64,000 bases of DNA, from the NCBI RefSeq assembly GCF_011927825.1, contig NZ_JAATJI010000002.1, forward strand, positions 248,001 through 312,000. The letters are read 5' to 3'. This stretch comes from Polymorphobacter fuscus (GTDB lineage: Bacteria; Pseudomonadota; Alphaproteobacteria; Sphingomonadales; Sphingomonadaceae). The notes beneath the pieces were generated by a model. That model saw only the letters and a list, made by a program, of their open reading frames with translations, made no database searches and was not told where the DNA came from. Made by a program: the position numbers and the translations under genes. The first letter of the stretch is position 1, and each line of letters starts with the position of its first letter. Positions 43,220-52,682 of this stretch are shown piece after piece.

Positions 43220-43774
43220 ATGAGCGAATTTGCCGAGCGGATCGTCGAGAAGCAGGCGGCCTTCATCGCGCGCCAGCCGGTCTTCTTCGTGGCGACCGCG
43301 GCGCCCGACGCGCGCATCAATCTCAGCCCCAAGGGCATGGACACGTTTCGCGTGCTGACACCGAACCGCGTCGCCTGGCTCGATTATGGCGGGTCGGGAA
43401 ACGAGACCAACGCGCATCTCCTGGCCGATGGCCGCATCACCGTGATGTTCTGCGCATTCGACCGGCCGGCGCTGATCTACCGGCTGTACGGGCGTGCCCG
43501 CGCGGTGCTGCCGCAGGATTCCGAGTGGGACGCGCTGTCCGCGCACTTCGCCATCGAACGCGGTGTCCGCCAGATTTTCGACATGGCGGTCGAATCGACA
43601 CAGGAATCGTGTGGCTGGGCGGTGCCTGAAATGACGCTGAAGGCCGAACGCCAGACGCTGCGCAAATATCATGCGCAGGAAGACCCCGCCGAACGCCTGG
43701 TCAAATATGGCGACCGCGACCGCAGCATCGATGGGCTGCCGGTGCGCTCCCCCACCATGCTGCCCTATAACTGA
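43220..43774 (+). CDS. Pyridoxamine 5'-phosphate oxidase-like flavoprotein
   Basis: A 184-residue protein with a strong AGGAGGGGGG binding site. The split-barrel PNPOx domain includes PVFFVATAAPDARINLSPKG and RVAWLDYGGSGNETNAHL. It is not PdxH itself. Members bind FMN, haem or F420 and reduce varied substrates. The stop overlaps the DUF2007 start by one base, linking it to the next two genes. Confidence 0.85.
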   Translation: MSEFAERIVEKQAAFIARQPVFFVATAAPDARINLSPKGMDTFRVLTPNRVAWLDYGGSGNETNAHLLADGRITVMFCAFDRPALIYRLYGRARAVLPQDSEWDALSAHFAIERGVRQIFDMAVESTQESCGWAVPEMTLKAERQTLRKYHAQEDPAERLVKYGDRDRSIDGLPVRSPTMLPYN

Positions 43775-43977
43775 TGGCGCTGGTCACGCTGGAAACGCTG
43801 TTCGATCCGGTGGTTGCCGAGATCATGCGGATGCGGCTCGAAGCCGGCGGGATCGAGGCGGTGGTCTTCGATGCCGGCATCGCCTCGCTGATCGGGCCGG
43901 GATTGTCCGGGGTGCGGCTGATGGTGCTCGACGAGGATGCGGCGGCGGCACGGTCGTTGCTGGCCGCCACCGAATGA
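43774..43977 (+). CDS. DUF2007 (putative signal transducing) family protein
   Basis: A 67-residue protein: LVTLETLFDPVVAEIMRMRL, then EAGGIEAVVFDAG and VRLMVLDEDAAAARSLL. This is the DUF2007 ferredoxin-like fold, related to the C-terminal part of PII-like or GlnD-type domains in some annotations. The role is unknown. Both ends overlap neighbours (43774 and ATGA at 43974), so it is part of a coupled trio. Confidence 0.85.
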   Translation: MALVTLETLFDPVVAEIMRMRLEAGGIEAVVFDAGIASLIGPGLSGVRLMVLDEDAAAARSLLAATE

Positions 43978-44774
43978 AGCTCGCACTGGCGCTGGGCGGC
44001 GGAGCCGGGCTCGGCTGGGCGCATATCGGCGTGCTGCACGCGCTGCACGAACGCGGCGTCACCATCGACGCAGTCAGCGGCACGTCGATCGGCGCGCTGG
44101 CGGCGGTGTGCCTGGCGGCGGACCGGGTCAATGTGCTGGAAGCGATCGCGCGTTCGGTCAACGCCCGGCAGGTGGTGCGCTTCATCGACATCGACCCGCG
44201 CCGGGGATCGATGCTGGGCGGACGGGCGGTGACGCGGCAGCTTCGCGACCATTTCGGCCATGGGCATCTGGAGGACCTGTTTGTCCCCGTGGCGGTGGTC
44301 GCCGCCGATCTGGTGACCGGCGACGAGGTGTCGATCACCCGCGGCAGCATTGTCGATGCCGTGCGCGCGTCGATTGCCATTCCGGGAGTGTTTCCGCCGG
44401 TGCGCAGCGGCGACATGCTGCTCGTCGATGGCGGCGTCATCACCCCCGTGCCGGTGCGCGCGGTGCGGGCGATCTCGTCGGCACCGGTGCTGGCGATCAA
44501 CCTGCAAGGCGATTACCGCCGCCGGGCGGAAGCGTGCCTGCCGCCGGGCAAGACCGTGATGACGCCGTTCCGCGTCGGCCGTGCCGGGCTTTCGCTGCTG
44601 ATGGCGCATGTGGCGCGGCAGAGCCTGGCGATCGACCCGCCCGATCTCGAGATCGCCCCGGCCATCGGCCATATCGACGTGCGCAACTTCACCCGCGGTC
44701 ATGAACTGATCGAACTCGGCGCTGCGGCGATCGAAGCGAACTGGCCGGCGATCGCGGCGCTGATCGCACGCTGA
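43974..44774 (+). CDS. Patatin-like phospholipase
   Basis: A 266-residue RssA/NTE-type patatin. The oxyanion motif GGGAGLGWAHIGVL is at residues 8-21, the nucleophile is Ser38 in SGTSIGAL (GxSxG), and the catalytic Asp lies in DGGVITPVPV. It probably hydrolyses phospholipids or lysophospholipids at the inner membrane. There is no signal peptide. The start overlaps the DUF2007 stop. Confidence 0.9.
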   Translation: MKLALALGGGAGLGWAHIGVLHALHERGVTIDAVSGTSIGALAAVCLAADRVNVLEAIARSVNARQVVRFIDIDPRRGSMLGGRAVTRQLRDHFGHGHLEDLFVPVAVVAADLVTGDEVSITRGSIVDAVRASIAIPGVFPPVRSGDMLLVDGGVITPVPVRAVRAISSAPVLAINLQGDYRRRAEACLPPGKTVMTPFRVGRAGLSLLMAHVARQSLAIDPPDLEIAPAIGHIDVRNFTRGHELIELGAAAIEANWPAIAALIAR

Positions 44775-44869
44775 ACCGGGCGGGGCTGCTCAAAAACGCG
44801 CCACCGCCGCGACTTTGCCCGACAAATAAGCACAGGGCGCGCCGACTGTGGCCTGTCACACCAGCGTCA

Positions 44870-44884
44870 TGTTGCACCGCAACG
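44870..44884. promoter_or_regulatory. Palindrome shared with the phasin promoter, upstream of glnK
   Basis: TGTTGCACCGCAACG matches the phasin upstream palindrome at 2568-2582 in 14 of 15 bases. It ends one base before the sigma-54 promoter, so a protein bound here could block it. The same bases also include TGCACC-N5-GGT, half of an NtrC site, so the assignment is ambiguous. Confidence 0.45.
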
Positions 44885-44885
44885 G

Positions 44886-44902
44886 TTGGCACGCTTCGTG
44901 CA
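44886..44902 (+). promoter_or_regulatory. Sigma-54 promoter of glnK-amtB
   Basis: TTGGCACG-N4-GTGCA matches the sigma-54 consensus (YTGGCACG-N4-TTGCW) except for one base in the -12 element. It lies 41 bases before the glnK ATG. Sigma-54 and NtrC control of glnK-amtB is standard in proteobacteria, so expression should rise in nitrogen limitation. Confidence 0.75.
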
Positions 44903-44942
44903 TGGTTAACTTCGGGCGCAAGGGGTGTCGCCGGGAGGGTTC

Positions 44943-45281
44943 ATGAAGCTCGTCATCGCCGTGATCAAGCCGTTCAAGCTCGATGAAGTGCGGGAGGCGC
45001 TTTCGGCCGCCGGCGTGCAGGGCATGACGGTGACGGAGGTCAAGGGCTTTGGCCGGCAAAAGGGCCAGACCGAAATCTACCGCGGGGCCGAGTATACGAC
45101 CAACATGGTTCCCAAGATCAAGATCGAGGTCGCCATCGAGGACAGCCAGGCGTCGCATGTCGTCGAGACGATCCAGCAGGCTGCGCACACCGGGTCGATC
45201 GGCGACGGCAAGATTTTCGTCATGGACATCGGCCAGGCGGTGCGCATCCGCACCGGCGAAACCAACGAAACCGCGCTGTAG
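44943..45281 (+). CDS. glnK: Nitrogen regulatory protein P-II
   Basis: A 112-residue PII trimer subunit. The T-loop carries the uridylylation site Tyr51 in YRGAEYTTNMVPK. The second signature THTGSIGDGKIF-like TGSIGDGKIFVMDI and the N-terminal MKLVIAVIKPFKLDEV are typical. PII senses ATP/ADP and 2-oxoglutarate and blocks the AmtB channel when nitrogen is sufficient. GGGAGGG precedes the ATG at 44943. amtB follows 32 bases downstream. Confidence 0.96.
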   Translation: MKLVIAVIKPFKLDEVREALSAAGVQGMTVTEVKGFGRQKGQTEIYRGAEYTTNMVPKIKIEVAIEDSQASHVVETIQQAAHTGSIGDGKIFVMDIGQAVRIRTGETNETAL

Positions 45282-45313
45282 AAGTGACTTTGGGCATGAC
45301 CGGAGGGGGACAG

Positions 45314-46669
45314 ATGAAATTTGACTTGAAGTCGCTGGGCCTGGCGCTTGCGGGGGCGGCGCTTGTGGCGGCGGCTCCGGCGCTGGCGCAAGAGGCAGCC
45401 GCTGCCGCGCCGGCGCCGGCCCCGGTGCCGAACAAGGGCGATACCGCCTTCATGATGGTGGCGACCGTCCTGGTGCTGCTGATGATCCTGCCCGGCCTGC
45501 AGCTGTTCTATGGCGGCCTGACCCGCAGCAAGAACATGCTGTCGACGATGACGCAGATCGGCGCCGCAACCTGCTTCGCGATGCTGATCTGGGTCGTCTA
45601 CGGCTATTCGATGGCGTTCGGGCCCGACGCGTCGGACGGCCTCAAGCCCTATGTGTCGAGCTTCGACAAGCTGTTCCTCGCCGGTATCACCCCGGATTCG
45701 ACCGCCGCTACCTTTACCGATGGCGTCGTCATTCCCGAATATGTCTTCGTCGCCTTTCAGATGACCTTTGCCGCGATAACCGTGTCACTGGTGCTGGGAT
45801 CGGTGGTGGAGCGCATCAAATTTTCTGCGGTGATGGTGTTCACCCTGGTCTGGCTGACGCTCGTCTATTTCCCGATCGCGCACATGGTCTGGGCGGCCGG
45901 CGGCCTGTTCTTCGAAATGGGCGCGCTCGATTTCGCTGGTGGTACCGTTGTCCACATCAATGCCGGTGTCTCCGCGCTGGTCGCCGCGCTGATCCTGGGC
46001 AAGCGCATCGGCTACCAGAAGGATTCGATGGCGCCGCATTCGCTGACGCTGACCCTGGTCGGCACCGGCCTGCTGTGGGTTGGCTGGTTCGGCTTCAACG
46101 CCGGTTCCGCGCTGGAAGCCAATGGTTCGGCAGGTCTCGCGATGATCAACACCTTCGTCGCCACTGCCGCTGCGGCGCTTGCCTGGATGATCACCGAACG
46201 CGCTTTCGGCCACAAGCCGTCGTCGCTCGGCCTTGCATCGGGCATCATCGCCGGCCTGGTCGCGGTAACCCCGGCAGCCGGCAACTCGGGCCCCTTCGGC
46301 GCCATCTGCCTCGGCATCGTCGCGGCCGTTGTCTGCTACGTTTTCGTCGCGGTGGTGAAGCCCAAGCTCGGCTATGACGACTCGCTCGACGCCTTCGGCA
46401 TCCATGGCGTGGGCGGCATCGTCGGCGCCATCGGCACCGGCATCGTCTATGCCCCCAGCCTCGGCGGGCCGGGCGGCGCCGACTTCGACATGGGCGCGCA
46501 GCTGGGCACCCAGTTCGCCGCCGTCGGCTTCACGATCGGCTGGGCCGCATTGGGCACCGTCGTCGCCATCTACTTTGCCAAGCTGATCACCGGGCTGCGC
46601 GTGTCCCCCGAAGTCGAGCGCGAAGGCCTCGACCTCGGCGAACACGGCGAACGCGCCTACAACAATTGA
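45314..46669 (+). CDS. amtB: Ammonium transporter
   Basis: A 451-residue Amt. A cleavable signal (LALAGAALVAAAPALAQ) and Ala/Pro linker precede eleven membrane helices. Motifs are MILPGLQLFYGGLTRSKNML, FVAFQMTFAAITVSLVLGS, DFAGGTVVHINAGVSALVAA (with the first pore His) and DAFGIHGVGGIVGAIGTG (second pore His). GGAGGGGG precedes the ATG. It carries ammonium across the inner membrane and is gated by the co-encoded GlnK. Confidence 0.96.
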   Translation: MKFDLKSLGLALAGAALVAAAPALAQEAAAAAPAPAPVPNKGDTAFMMVATVLVLLMILPGLQLFYGGLTRSKNMLSTMTQIGAATCFAMLIWVVYGYSMAFGPDASDGLKPYVSSFDKLFLAGITPDSTAATFTDGVVIPEYVFVAFQMTFAAITVSLVLGSVVERIKFSAVMVFTLVWLTLVYFPIAHMVWAAGGLFFEMGALDFAGGTVVHINAGVSALVAALILGKRIGYQKDSMAPHSLTLTLVGTGLLWVGWFGFNAGSALEANGSAGLAMINTFVATAAAALAWMITERAFGHKPSSLGLASGIIAGLVAVTPAAGNSGPFGAICLGIVAAVVCYVFVAVVKPKLGYDDSLDAFGIHGVGGIVGAIGTGIVYAPSLGGPGGADFDMGAQLGTQFAAVGFTIGWAALGTVVAIYFAKLITGLRVSPEVEREGLDLGEHGERAYNN

Positions 46670-46726
46670 TGCCGGTCTGCCGATAACGGCCGCATCTCAA
46701 CAGGTTCCTCCCCAAGGAAACCGACT

Positions 46727-46757
46727 GGCCCGGAAGGCAACTTCCGGGCCTTTTTTT
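46727..46757 (+). terminator. Rho-independent terminator after amtB
   Basis: A 10-bp stem GGCCCGGAAG/CTTCCGGGCC with a short GCAA loop is followed directly by seven T residues (46751-46757). It is 57 bases past the amtB stop and is the clearest terminator in the window. Confidence 0.92.
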
Positions 46758-46810
46758 CGTGTTTCAGTTTGTTCCGAATACCACTTTAAATCACCAATTT
46801 ACGTGATGTG

Positions 46811-47887
46811 GTGGACGGCCCCTGCACCAGCGAGATTGTGCGATGATGTGAGCGTTGAGCCCCGTCCAAGAGTCGATCCATGCAGCAGGATATCGTGACC
46901 GTTGGTGTTGATTTGGCGAAGATCGTCTTTCCCGGATACGCAATCGGCGAGGATGGCAAGGTGCTGGTTCGCCGGCAGCTCCGCTGAACCGAGGTGCTAA
47001 AGTTTCTCCATTCGTTGCCGCCTTGCCTGGTGAGTAGTGCGGCGTGCGCCTCCGCGCATCATTGGGGCCGGGAGCTTTTGGCGCTCGGGCATGATGTCCG
47101 GCTCATGCGGCCTGCCTACGTAAAGCCTTGGTGAAGCGCGGGAAGACCGACGCCGCCGATACGGAACCGTTCTGCGAGGCAGTGACCAGGCCGACGATGC
47201 GGTTCGTCGCGGTGAGAGTGTCGACCAGCAAGCGGTATTGATGCTTCACAGGACCCGCTATCTGCTGGTCCGGCAGCGGACCGCGCTGGTCAATGCACTT
47301 TGGGCGCATCTCGCGGAGTACGGCATTTTCGTCGGTAAAGACCGTGGCAAGTTAACTGCCCCAACGAAGCTGTTGCAAGCGGAGCAGCAAAAGTGCCTGC
47401 TCACGTGAGGTCGGCACTTCACACGATTGGAGCACACCTTCGCTCGCTGGCCAGCGAGATCGAACGGCTCGAGGCGCAGATACTCGCCTGACATCGCGAC
47501 GACGAGACGAGCCGCCGTAACGCAAGCCAGTGACGATCGCGAGCGTTGGGCTCGCCAACAAGACAGCGCGCATCGCCTGGGCGGTGCTGGCGCGCAAGGA
47601 TGTCTATGCGGCAGTCGCCGCGTGACCGCCGTCCCATCCGCGCGCTGAGACGAGCGGCAGGATGGTGTAAGGGCAGCTGAGTGGTGATGACAAACCGGTC
47701 AGACCGGGGATCGAACAAACCCAGGGGAGCAGAGCGCTTCGAGCGCGATGACGTGATTAGGGATCCGATCCGCGGACTTCATCAGGGCAAGCAGCCATGC
47801 GTGCTGCGCAAACGGGCCGAACACATGAATGCACCCGACCGGCGCTCATCGCAGCTCAAAACCTCTTGCACCGCAGGGCCGCCCATA
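46811..47887 (+). mobile_element. Decayed IS110/IS1111-type insertion sequence
   Basis: The left edge GTGGACGGCCCCTGC (46811-46825) and the inverse of the right edge GCAGGGCCGCCCATA (47873-47887) are similar inverted ends, as in IS1111-group elements. Between them is the wrecked transposase described below and about 250 bases of non-coding tail. At about 1.08 kb it is shorter than intact relatives (about 1.4 kb), so internal sequence has been lost. It lies between the amtB terminator and the polysaccharide locus. Confidence 0.7.
46880..47625 (+). pseudogene. IS110 family transposase, multiply disrupted
   Basis: The frame starts MQQDIVTVGVDLAK (the DEDD-type N terminus of IS110 transposases) and continues to VLVRRQLR, then a stop. 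It resumes as TEVLKFLHSLPPCLV and ALGHDVRLMRPAYVKPW, with a further stop. It shifts to KRGKTDAADTEPFCEAVTRP and then again to LMLHRTRYLLVRQRTALVNAL. The end is ANKTARIAWAVLARKDVY and a stop at 47623-47625. At least two nonsense changes, two frameshifts and an internal deletion are visible, so it cannot make a transposase. Confidence 0.85.
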
Positions 47888-48160
47888 CCTGGCTCAGCAA
47901 CCACATCATCGAACCATCTCGCCGGTGCACGGGCCGTCGATCACATCACGTCACTTGCAGGAGTGGCTCGCTTCATCTGATTCCCGCGAAGGCCGGCCAT
48001 ATAGAGCTATCGAAACAAGCTTGCCGATTTCGCAGAGAAGCCGGTCGGCGGCATATAGACCGCCACGACCTGCACGGACTGGAGCACGTCCAGCCGAAGG
48101 GTTCTGGGAGGGGAAGCGGACCGGCTTATTCGGTCATCGACAATCACCCCAGTGGTTGAT
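47888..48160. other. Gap between the IS remnant and gmd
   Basis: These 273 bases hold no gene I can support. Short frames in several phases are broken. The promoter of the polysaccharide locus may lie here, but I see no clear -35/-10 pair. A GGGAGGGG run at 48108-48115 is too far from gmd to be its binding site. Confidence 0.4.
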
Positions 48161-49252
48161 ATGCGCCCGCAAGCCAAATTTTCAGAAAGCGTAGCCTTGC
48201 CTAGAACTGCTCTCATTACCGGAGTTACCGGCCAGGATGGTGCCTACCTGTCCCAGCTGCTGCTTAACAAAGGTTACATCGTTCACGGGGTCAAGCGGCG
48301 CGCGTCGTTGTTTAATACAAGTCGCATAGACCATCTCTATACTGATCCCCATGAAGGCCCAACGAGGTTCTTTTTACATCACGGCGATCTGACAGATTCA
48401 ACAAATTTGATACGTCTAGTCCAAGAGACGAAGCCAGACGAAATCTATAATCTTGCTGCACAAAGTCACGTGCAGGTCAGCTTTGAAACGCCTGAATATA
48501 CCGCAAACGCAGACGGTATCGGTACACTTCGCCTTCTTGAGGCAATTCGAATTCTAGGACGAGAGAAGGCAACCAAATTTTATCAGGCGTCCACTTCTGA
48601 ATTGTACGGCCTTGTTCAGGCAGTGCCCCAATCGGAAACAACACCGTTTTACCCCCGGTCGCCTTATGCCGCGGCGAAACTCTACGCCTACTGGATCACG
48701 GTAAACTATCGTGAAGCGTACGGGATGCACGCCACAAATGGGATATTGTTCAATCACGAAAGCCCACTACGCGGCGAAACTTTTGTTACACGCAAGATAA
48801 CGCGTGCCGTTGCAGCGATCGAGTTGGGGCTGCAAAAGACGCTCTACCTTGGCAACCTTGATGCCAAGCGTGACTGGGGCCACGCGCGCGATTATGTCGA
48901 AGGAATGTGGCGGATCGTTCAACATGAGACCCCGGAAGATTGGGTGCTCGCGACCGGAGTGACAACCACGGTACGGCGATTCGTTGAGCTGGCGTTCAAG
49001 GAAATCGGCAGGGAGATCAACTGGTCAGGCGTCGGAGTCGACGAACAGGGACGTTGCGCTCGGTCCGGCGATGTACTTGTTGCCATCGACCCGGTTTATT
49101 TCCGTCCGACTGAGGTCGATCTTTTGCTCGGCGATCCGACCAAGGCGCGTACCCTCCTTGGTTGGGAGCACTCAACTTCAATGGAACAGCTTGTCGCCGA
49201 GATGGTAGCGTCTGATCGACAGGCTGCCGCGCGGCAGAAAGCCAATGTTTGA
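48161..49252 (+). CDS. gmd: GDP-mannose 4,6-dehydratase
   Basis: A 363-residue extended SDR that makes GDP-4-keto-6-deoxymannose. The NADP motif [15 protein letters not shown] is near residue 21. The catalytic Thr/Glu are in STSELYG and the Tyr/Lys in [34 protein letters not shown] and [21 protein letters not shown] are family hallmarks. The ATG at 48161 is chosen; a GTG three codons earlier is possible. Codon use is more AT-rich than in the first 46 kb. fcl overlaps its 3' end by eight bases. Confidence 0.95.
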   Translation: MRPQAKFSESVALPRTALITGVTGQDGAYLSQLLLNKGYIVHGVKRRASLFNTSRIDHLYTDPHEGPTRFFLHHGDLTDSTNLIRLVQETKPDEIYNLAAQSHVQVSFETPEYTANADGIGTLRLLEAIRILGREKATKFYQASTSELYGLVQAVPQSETTPFYPRSPYAAAKLYAYWITVNYREAYGMHATNGILFNHESPLRGETFVTRKITRAVAAIELGLQKTLYLGNLDAKRDWGHARDYVEGMWRIVQHETPEDWVLATGVTTTVRRFVELAFKEIGREINWSGVGVDEQGRCARSGDVLVAIDPVYFRPTEVDLLLGDPTKARTLLGWEHSTSMEQLVAEMVASDRQAAARQKANV

Positions 49253-50180
49253 TCTGGATGGCCGCCGGATATGGGTCGTCGGGCACCGCGGCATGGTCGG
49301 CAGCGCCATCGTTCGCCGCCTCGTCCGTGAGCCCGTTGACCTGTTAACGGCGCCGCGGGCAACGCTTGACCTGACCGAGCAGCAGGAAGTGCGCAGCTGG
49401 GTAAAGGCGAATCGGCCCGAGGTCGTCGTCCTGGCTGCCGCAAAAGTCGGCGGGATTGCGGCCAATGCCCGATATCCGGTCGATTTCCTTTATGATAACC
49501 TCACGATGCAAACCAATGTCATGCGAGCAGCGGCCGACGCCGGGGTACAAAAATTCCTGTTTCTGGGAAGTTCGTGCGTTTATCCCAAGTTCGCCGACCA
49601 GCCGATTCACGAATCGGCGCTGCTGACTGGTCCGCTTGAACCGACCAATCAATGGTATGCGGTTGCGAAGATCGCCGGCCTGAAGCTTGCCGAGGCCTAT
49701 CGCGTCCAGCACGGACTCGACTTCATCAGCGCGATGCCGACAAACCTTTATGGGCCTGGCGACAATTACGACCTTGAATCGAGCCATGTCATCCCGGCGC
49801 TGCTGCGCAAGGCAGTCGAGGCCCGCGATGCCGGTGCCGAGACGATGATCGTCTGGGGTAGCGGGACGCCGCGGCGTGAGTTCATGCACGTCGATGACCT
49901 CGCCGACGCGCTGGTGTTCGTGCTGCGTCACTATTCAGACGCCGAGCATATCAACATCGGCTCGGGCGTTGATGTTACAATTGCTGAGCTGGCGCAGACG
50001 GTTTGCAACGTTGTCGGCTGCAATGCGACCTTGCAATTCGACAGCAGCCGGCCTGACGGCACGCCGCGCAAGCTGATGGATTCTGGCAAGCTATCGCGGC
50101 TCGGTTGGTCGTCGCGCATCAGTTTGCGTGACGGGTTGGTGGATGCGCTGCGTCATTTTCACACCGCGGACGCCGCGTGA
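49245..50180 (+). CDS. fcl: GDP-L-fucose synthase
   Basis: A 311-residue epimerase-reductase that converts GDP-4-keto-6-deoxymannose to GDP-L-fucose. [16 protein letters not shown] is the NADP motif. [22 protein letters not shown] and [13 protein letters not shown] (Tyr and Lys of the triad), then [15 protein letters not shown], are diagnostic. It overlaps gmd and the two should be co-translated, giving the GDP-fucose donor of the locus. Confidence 0.95.
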   Translation: MFDLDGRRIWVVGHRGMVGSAIVRRLVREPVDLLTAPRATLDLTEQQEVRSWVKANRPEVVVLAAAKVGGIAANARYPVDFLYDNLTMQTNVMRAAADAGVQKFLFLGSSCVYPKFADQPIHESALLTGPLEPTNQWYAVAKIAGLKLAEAYRVQHGLDFISAMPTNLYGPGDNYDLESSHVIPALLRKAVEARDAGAETMIVWGSGTPRREFMHVDDLADALVFVLRHYSDAEHINIGSGVDVTIAELAQTVCNVVGCNATLQFDSSRPDGTPRKLMDSGKLSRLGWSSRISLRDGLVDALRHFHTADAA

Positions 50181-50223
50181 GCGCGGTCGCGCCTGAGGTC
50201 GCCGCGGCAGAGTCGATCGATCG

Positions 50224-51018
50224 GTGAAGGTCACCGTCATCACCGTCGCCTGGAATGCGGCAGCGACGATTGGCGACACTGTGCGCTCGGTCGCCGCCCA
50301 GTCCCATGACGATCTGGAACACCTGATCATTGACGGGGCATCAACCGACGCCACCGCGGCTATTGTCGCCAGCGTAGCGTCGCCCCGAACTCGTTTCATC
50401 AGCGCTCCCGATCGCGGCCTCTACGACGCCATGAACAAGGGTATTGCGCAGGCTACAGGTGATCTGATCGGGTTTCTCAATGCCGATGACTTTTTCTGTC
50501 GCACCGACAGCGTCGCGCTGCTCGCGACAGCAGCCGGCGAACATGCCGCGGTGTCAGGCGGGGTAGCAATCGTACCGGCCGATAATTGCGATAAGCTCGT
50601 GCGGGCCTATCCATCGCAACCGTTCGCACCATGGATGTTGCGATTTGGCCATATGCCCCCGCACCCGGGTTTTTATACCAGCCGCGCCGCTTTCGATCGC
50701 GTCGGCGGCTTCGATCCCGCCATCCGTATCGGCGCCGATTTTGAATGGATGGTGCGGTTCTTTGGTGTGCATGGCCTCAAATCGGTGCCCATTCGTGAAA
50801 CGCTGGTGACGCTGCGTGAAGGCGGGTTGTCGAACAGCGGATTTGCCAGCCGGCGCACGATCAATACCGAGGCGGTAACGTCGCTACGTCGTCACGGCAT
50901 CGCCACCTCGGCGCCGCTGGTGTGGTCCAAATATGCTGCCAAGGTCCTGCAGTTCGGCATGTCAGCGTATCAATGGCCCGCGCCCGAACTTGTGCAATGG
51001 CCGGCAGCTCGAGATTAA
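50224..51018 (+). CDS. Family 2 glycosyltransferase (WcaA-like)
   Basis: A 264-residue GT-A fold enzyme with a GTG start. VTVITVAWNAAATIGDTVRS opens it, DGASTDAT follows, and the metal-binding region is FLNADDFF (DxD-like NADD). A C-terminal acceptor domain of about 150 residues has PHPGFYTSRAAFDRVGGFD. It is a cytoplasmic or membrane-associated enzyme adding a sugar to a lipid-linked repeat. The donor is not predictable, but a GDP-sugar is likely given the upstream genes. Confidence 0.88.
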   Translation: MKVTVITVAWNAAATIGDTVRSVAAQSHDDLEHLIIDGASTDATAAIVASVASPRTRFISAPDRGLYDAMNKGIAQATGDLIGFLNADDFFCRTDSVALLATAAGEHAAVSGGVAIVPADNCDKLVRAYPSQPFAPWMLRFGHMPPHPGFYTSRAAFDRVGGFDPAIRIGADFEWMVRFFGVHGLKSVPIRETLVTLREGGLSNSGFASRRTINTEAVTSLRRHGIATSAPLVWSKYAAKVLQFGMSAYQWPAPELVQWPAARD

Positions 51019-51213
51019 CAGTAACTAGCGTTAACCGAGGCTCGGTGGCCCTGCGCTTGCGAAAGATCGCGTGCCGTAGCGAAGCCGCGGAGTGTCCCGT
51101 CGACATCGGACGGTTGTCTTCGGGGTCCGCCCACGCCTGCGGTTCGCTGCACAAATCGCAGCAAGTCCTTCAAAAGGCCGTCGAGAAAATCCGGCGGCGC
51201 GATCAGCGGCAGA

Positions 51214-52305
51214 TTATCGCAGGGAAGAATATAACGCGGCATGCGATGCAGCGGTTTTAGACCAGCTGAATTCAGCAGCGCGCTGCCGACCTGCCCTGCG
51301 TCGCTCGTCGGCTACGGCGGAACTTGAGCCGATGCGCGCCATTTCCATGCCCCATTCGTCGGGCATAGCGGGGTTGGCGTAAACCGCAGCACTGCCACCG
51401 ACTTCGGGTAGCGACGTGAGCGGCGCGGCGATGACCGGGCAGTCATGGATCATTGCTTCGAGCAATGGCAAGCCAAAGCCCTCATAGGCCGATGGATAAA
51501 GCAGCGCCGTTGCGCCCTCGTATAGTCCCGCCAACCGGTCGTCGCCGCCGCCAATCTGATGCACTCGGCCGGCGAGGCCAGCAGCGGCAATGGTCGCGAG
51601 CTCTGCGTCATCAAAGGCACCGCCGCCGAAACACAGAAGTTCATGGCTGTCGAGCGCCGCGGCGCGAAGCCCGGCCACGGCAACGGCGAAGTTCTTGTAG
51701 GTGCCGCGGCGCCCGACGAAGAGGAAATAGGGTCGCTTGCGCAAAGCCGGCAACGGCCGATCGGACAGACGGCGGACGCCAAGCGGAATGACCAGCGATC
51801 GCGCCTCCAGCGCTGGCCATTTGTCGAGCATTTCGGCGCGGCTGCTGGCGGATATGCAAACGATTGCATCGGCGCGGCTCAATGCCCGATGCTTGATCCG
51901 CGTCTTCAGTGCCGTCAGCCGTGTCGCGCCGGCACCACCGCGTTCGTCCCACATGTCCATAAGTGTCTCGACACGCGAGACATGCCGGTTTGGCACGAGA
52001 TCTAGCACAGGATAATAGGTACGGTGAACAACCGTCGCGTGCTGCGCGCGCACAGCTTTCACGAACCCGGGTTCGTTGCGTATCGATCCTGAAAGACGCC
52101 CGCCGCCAGTGACGGTGTGCGCGGCGAGCAGATGCGCCGCAATTGCCGGATCGTGGCGCGCATTGTCGAGAAGTTCGTTGGTGTAGCGCCCGGCCCATAG
52201 CCGCCAGTCGGTAGTGCCGCCTAGCGCGCGCATCAGCTCGATCATGCAGCGCGACACGCCGCCCGCCACCTGAGCAGAAAAAATATCGTGCGAGAACAGG
52301 ATCAT
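51214..52305 (-). CDS. Family 4 glycosyltransferase
   Basis: A 363-residue GT-B fold enzyme on the opposite strand to its neighbours. The N-terminal acceptor half contains GGVSRCMIELMRAL. The donor half contains YFLFVGRRGTYKNFAVAVAG and LLYPSAYEGFGLPLLEAM (the EX7E motif), then GSAAVYANP. It is probably a mannosyl- or other retaining transferase of the same polysaccharide. About 195 bases separate it from the convergent upstream gene, without any further gene I can support. Confidence 0.9.
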   Translation of the reverse strand: MILFSHDIFSAQVAGGVSRCMIELMRALGGTTDWRLWAGRYTNELLDNARHDPAIAAHLLAAHTVTGGGRLSGSIRNEPGFVKAVRAQHATVVHRTYYPVLDLVPNRHVSRVETLMDMWDERGGAGATRLTALKTRIKHRALSRADAIVCISASSRAEMLDKWPALEARSLVIPLGVRRLSDRPLPALRKRPYFLFVGRRGTYKNFAVAVAGLRAAALDSHELLCFGGGAFDDAELATIAAAGLAGRVHQIGGGDDRLAGLYEGATALLYPSAYEGFGLPLLEAMIHDCPVIAAPLTSLPEVGGSAAVYANPAMPDEWGMEMARIGSSSAVADERRRAGRQRAAEFSWSKTAASHAALYSSLR

Positions 52306-52682
52306 GCAGCGGCTTTCGACTTAGGCGGTGGATCGATGGGCAACGCCGTCGTCGATCGAGGACGAACGATTATGCGCTTGCCCGCCGCCGGGCAAATGGT
52401 ATCGACGGGTTTCAATAGCGCTGATGTGCCGGCCGCTCGGTTGCTGACTTGGTGCGGTTCAAGACGAATTCAGCGCTCCATGTGGCACAGATAGCTCGAA
52501 CGTGTGCTGTCTCAGGGCCCAGGATAGAGGCTATGCGACACAGAAAATGACTGATGGCTACGCCGATGGTCGACGTGCTGCAGCCTCGGCAGCTAAACCT
52601 TTTTCTGTTCTATTTCAATTCCTTGCAAGGCGATGTCGCGTGTAGCGGGTGGTCTGCCGTTGCCCTTACCGCACATGATCGG
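52306..52682. other. Gene-free gap
   Basis: 377 bases between the two minus-strand genes. Both strands have only short or shadow frames. I see no tRNA, hairpin terminator or insertion ends. It should contain the promoter of the family 4 glycosyltransferase. The scrambled look suggests past rearrangement. Confidence 0.4.

Noticed and set aside
44871..44890. NtrC binding site before glnK (TGCACC-N5-GGT)
   Set aside because: Only one half matches, and it lies against the promoter rather than at enhancer distance. The match to the phasin palindrome is better.
48007..48216. A 69-codon minus-strand frame upstream of gmd
   Set aside because: It overlaps the start of gmd, which is certain, and has no family resemblance.
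51015..51242. A 75-codon minus-strand frame between two glycosyltransferase genes
   Set aside because: There is no ribosome site or recognised family, and it overlaps the end of the family 4 glycosyltransferase gene.
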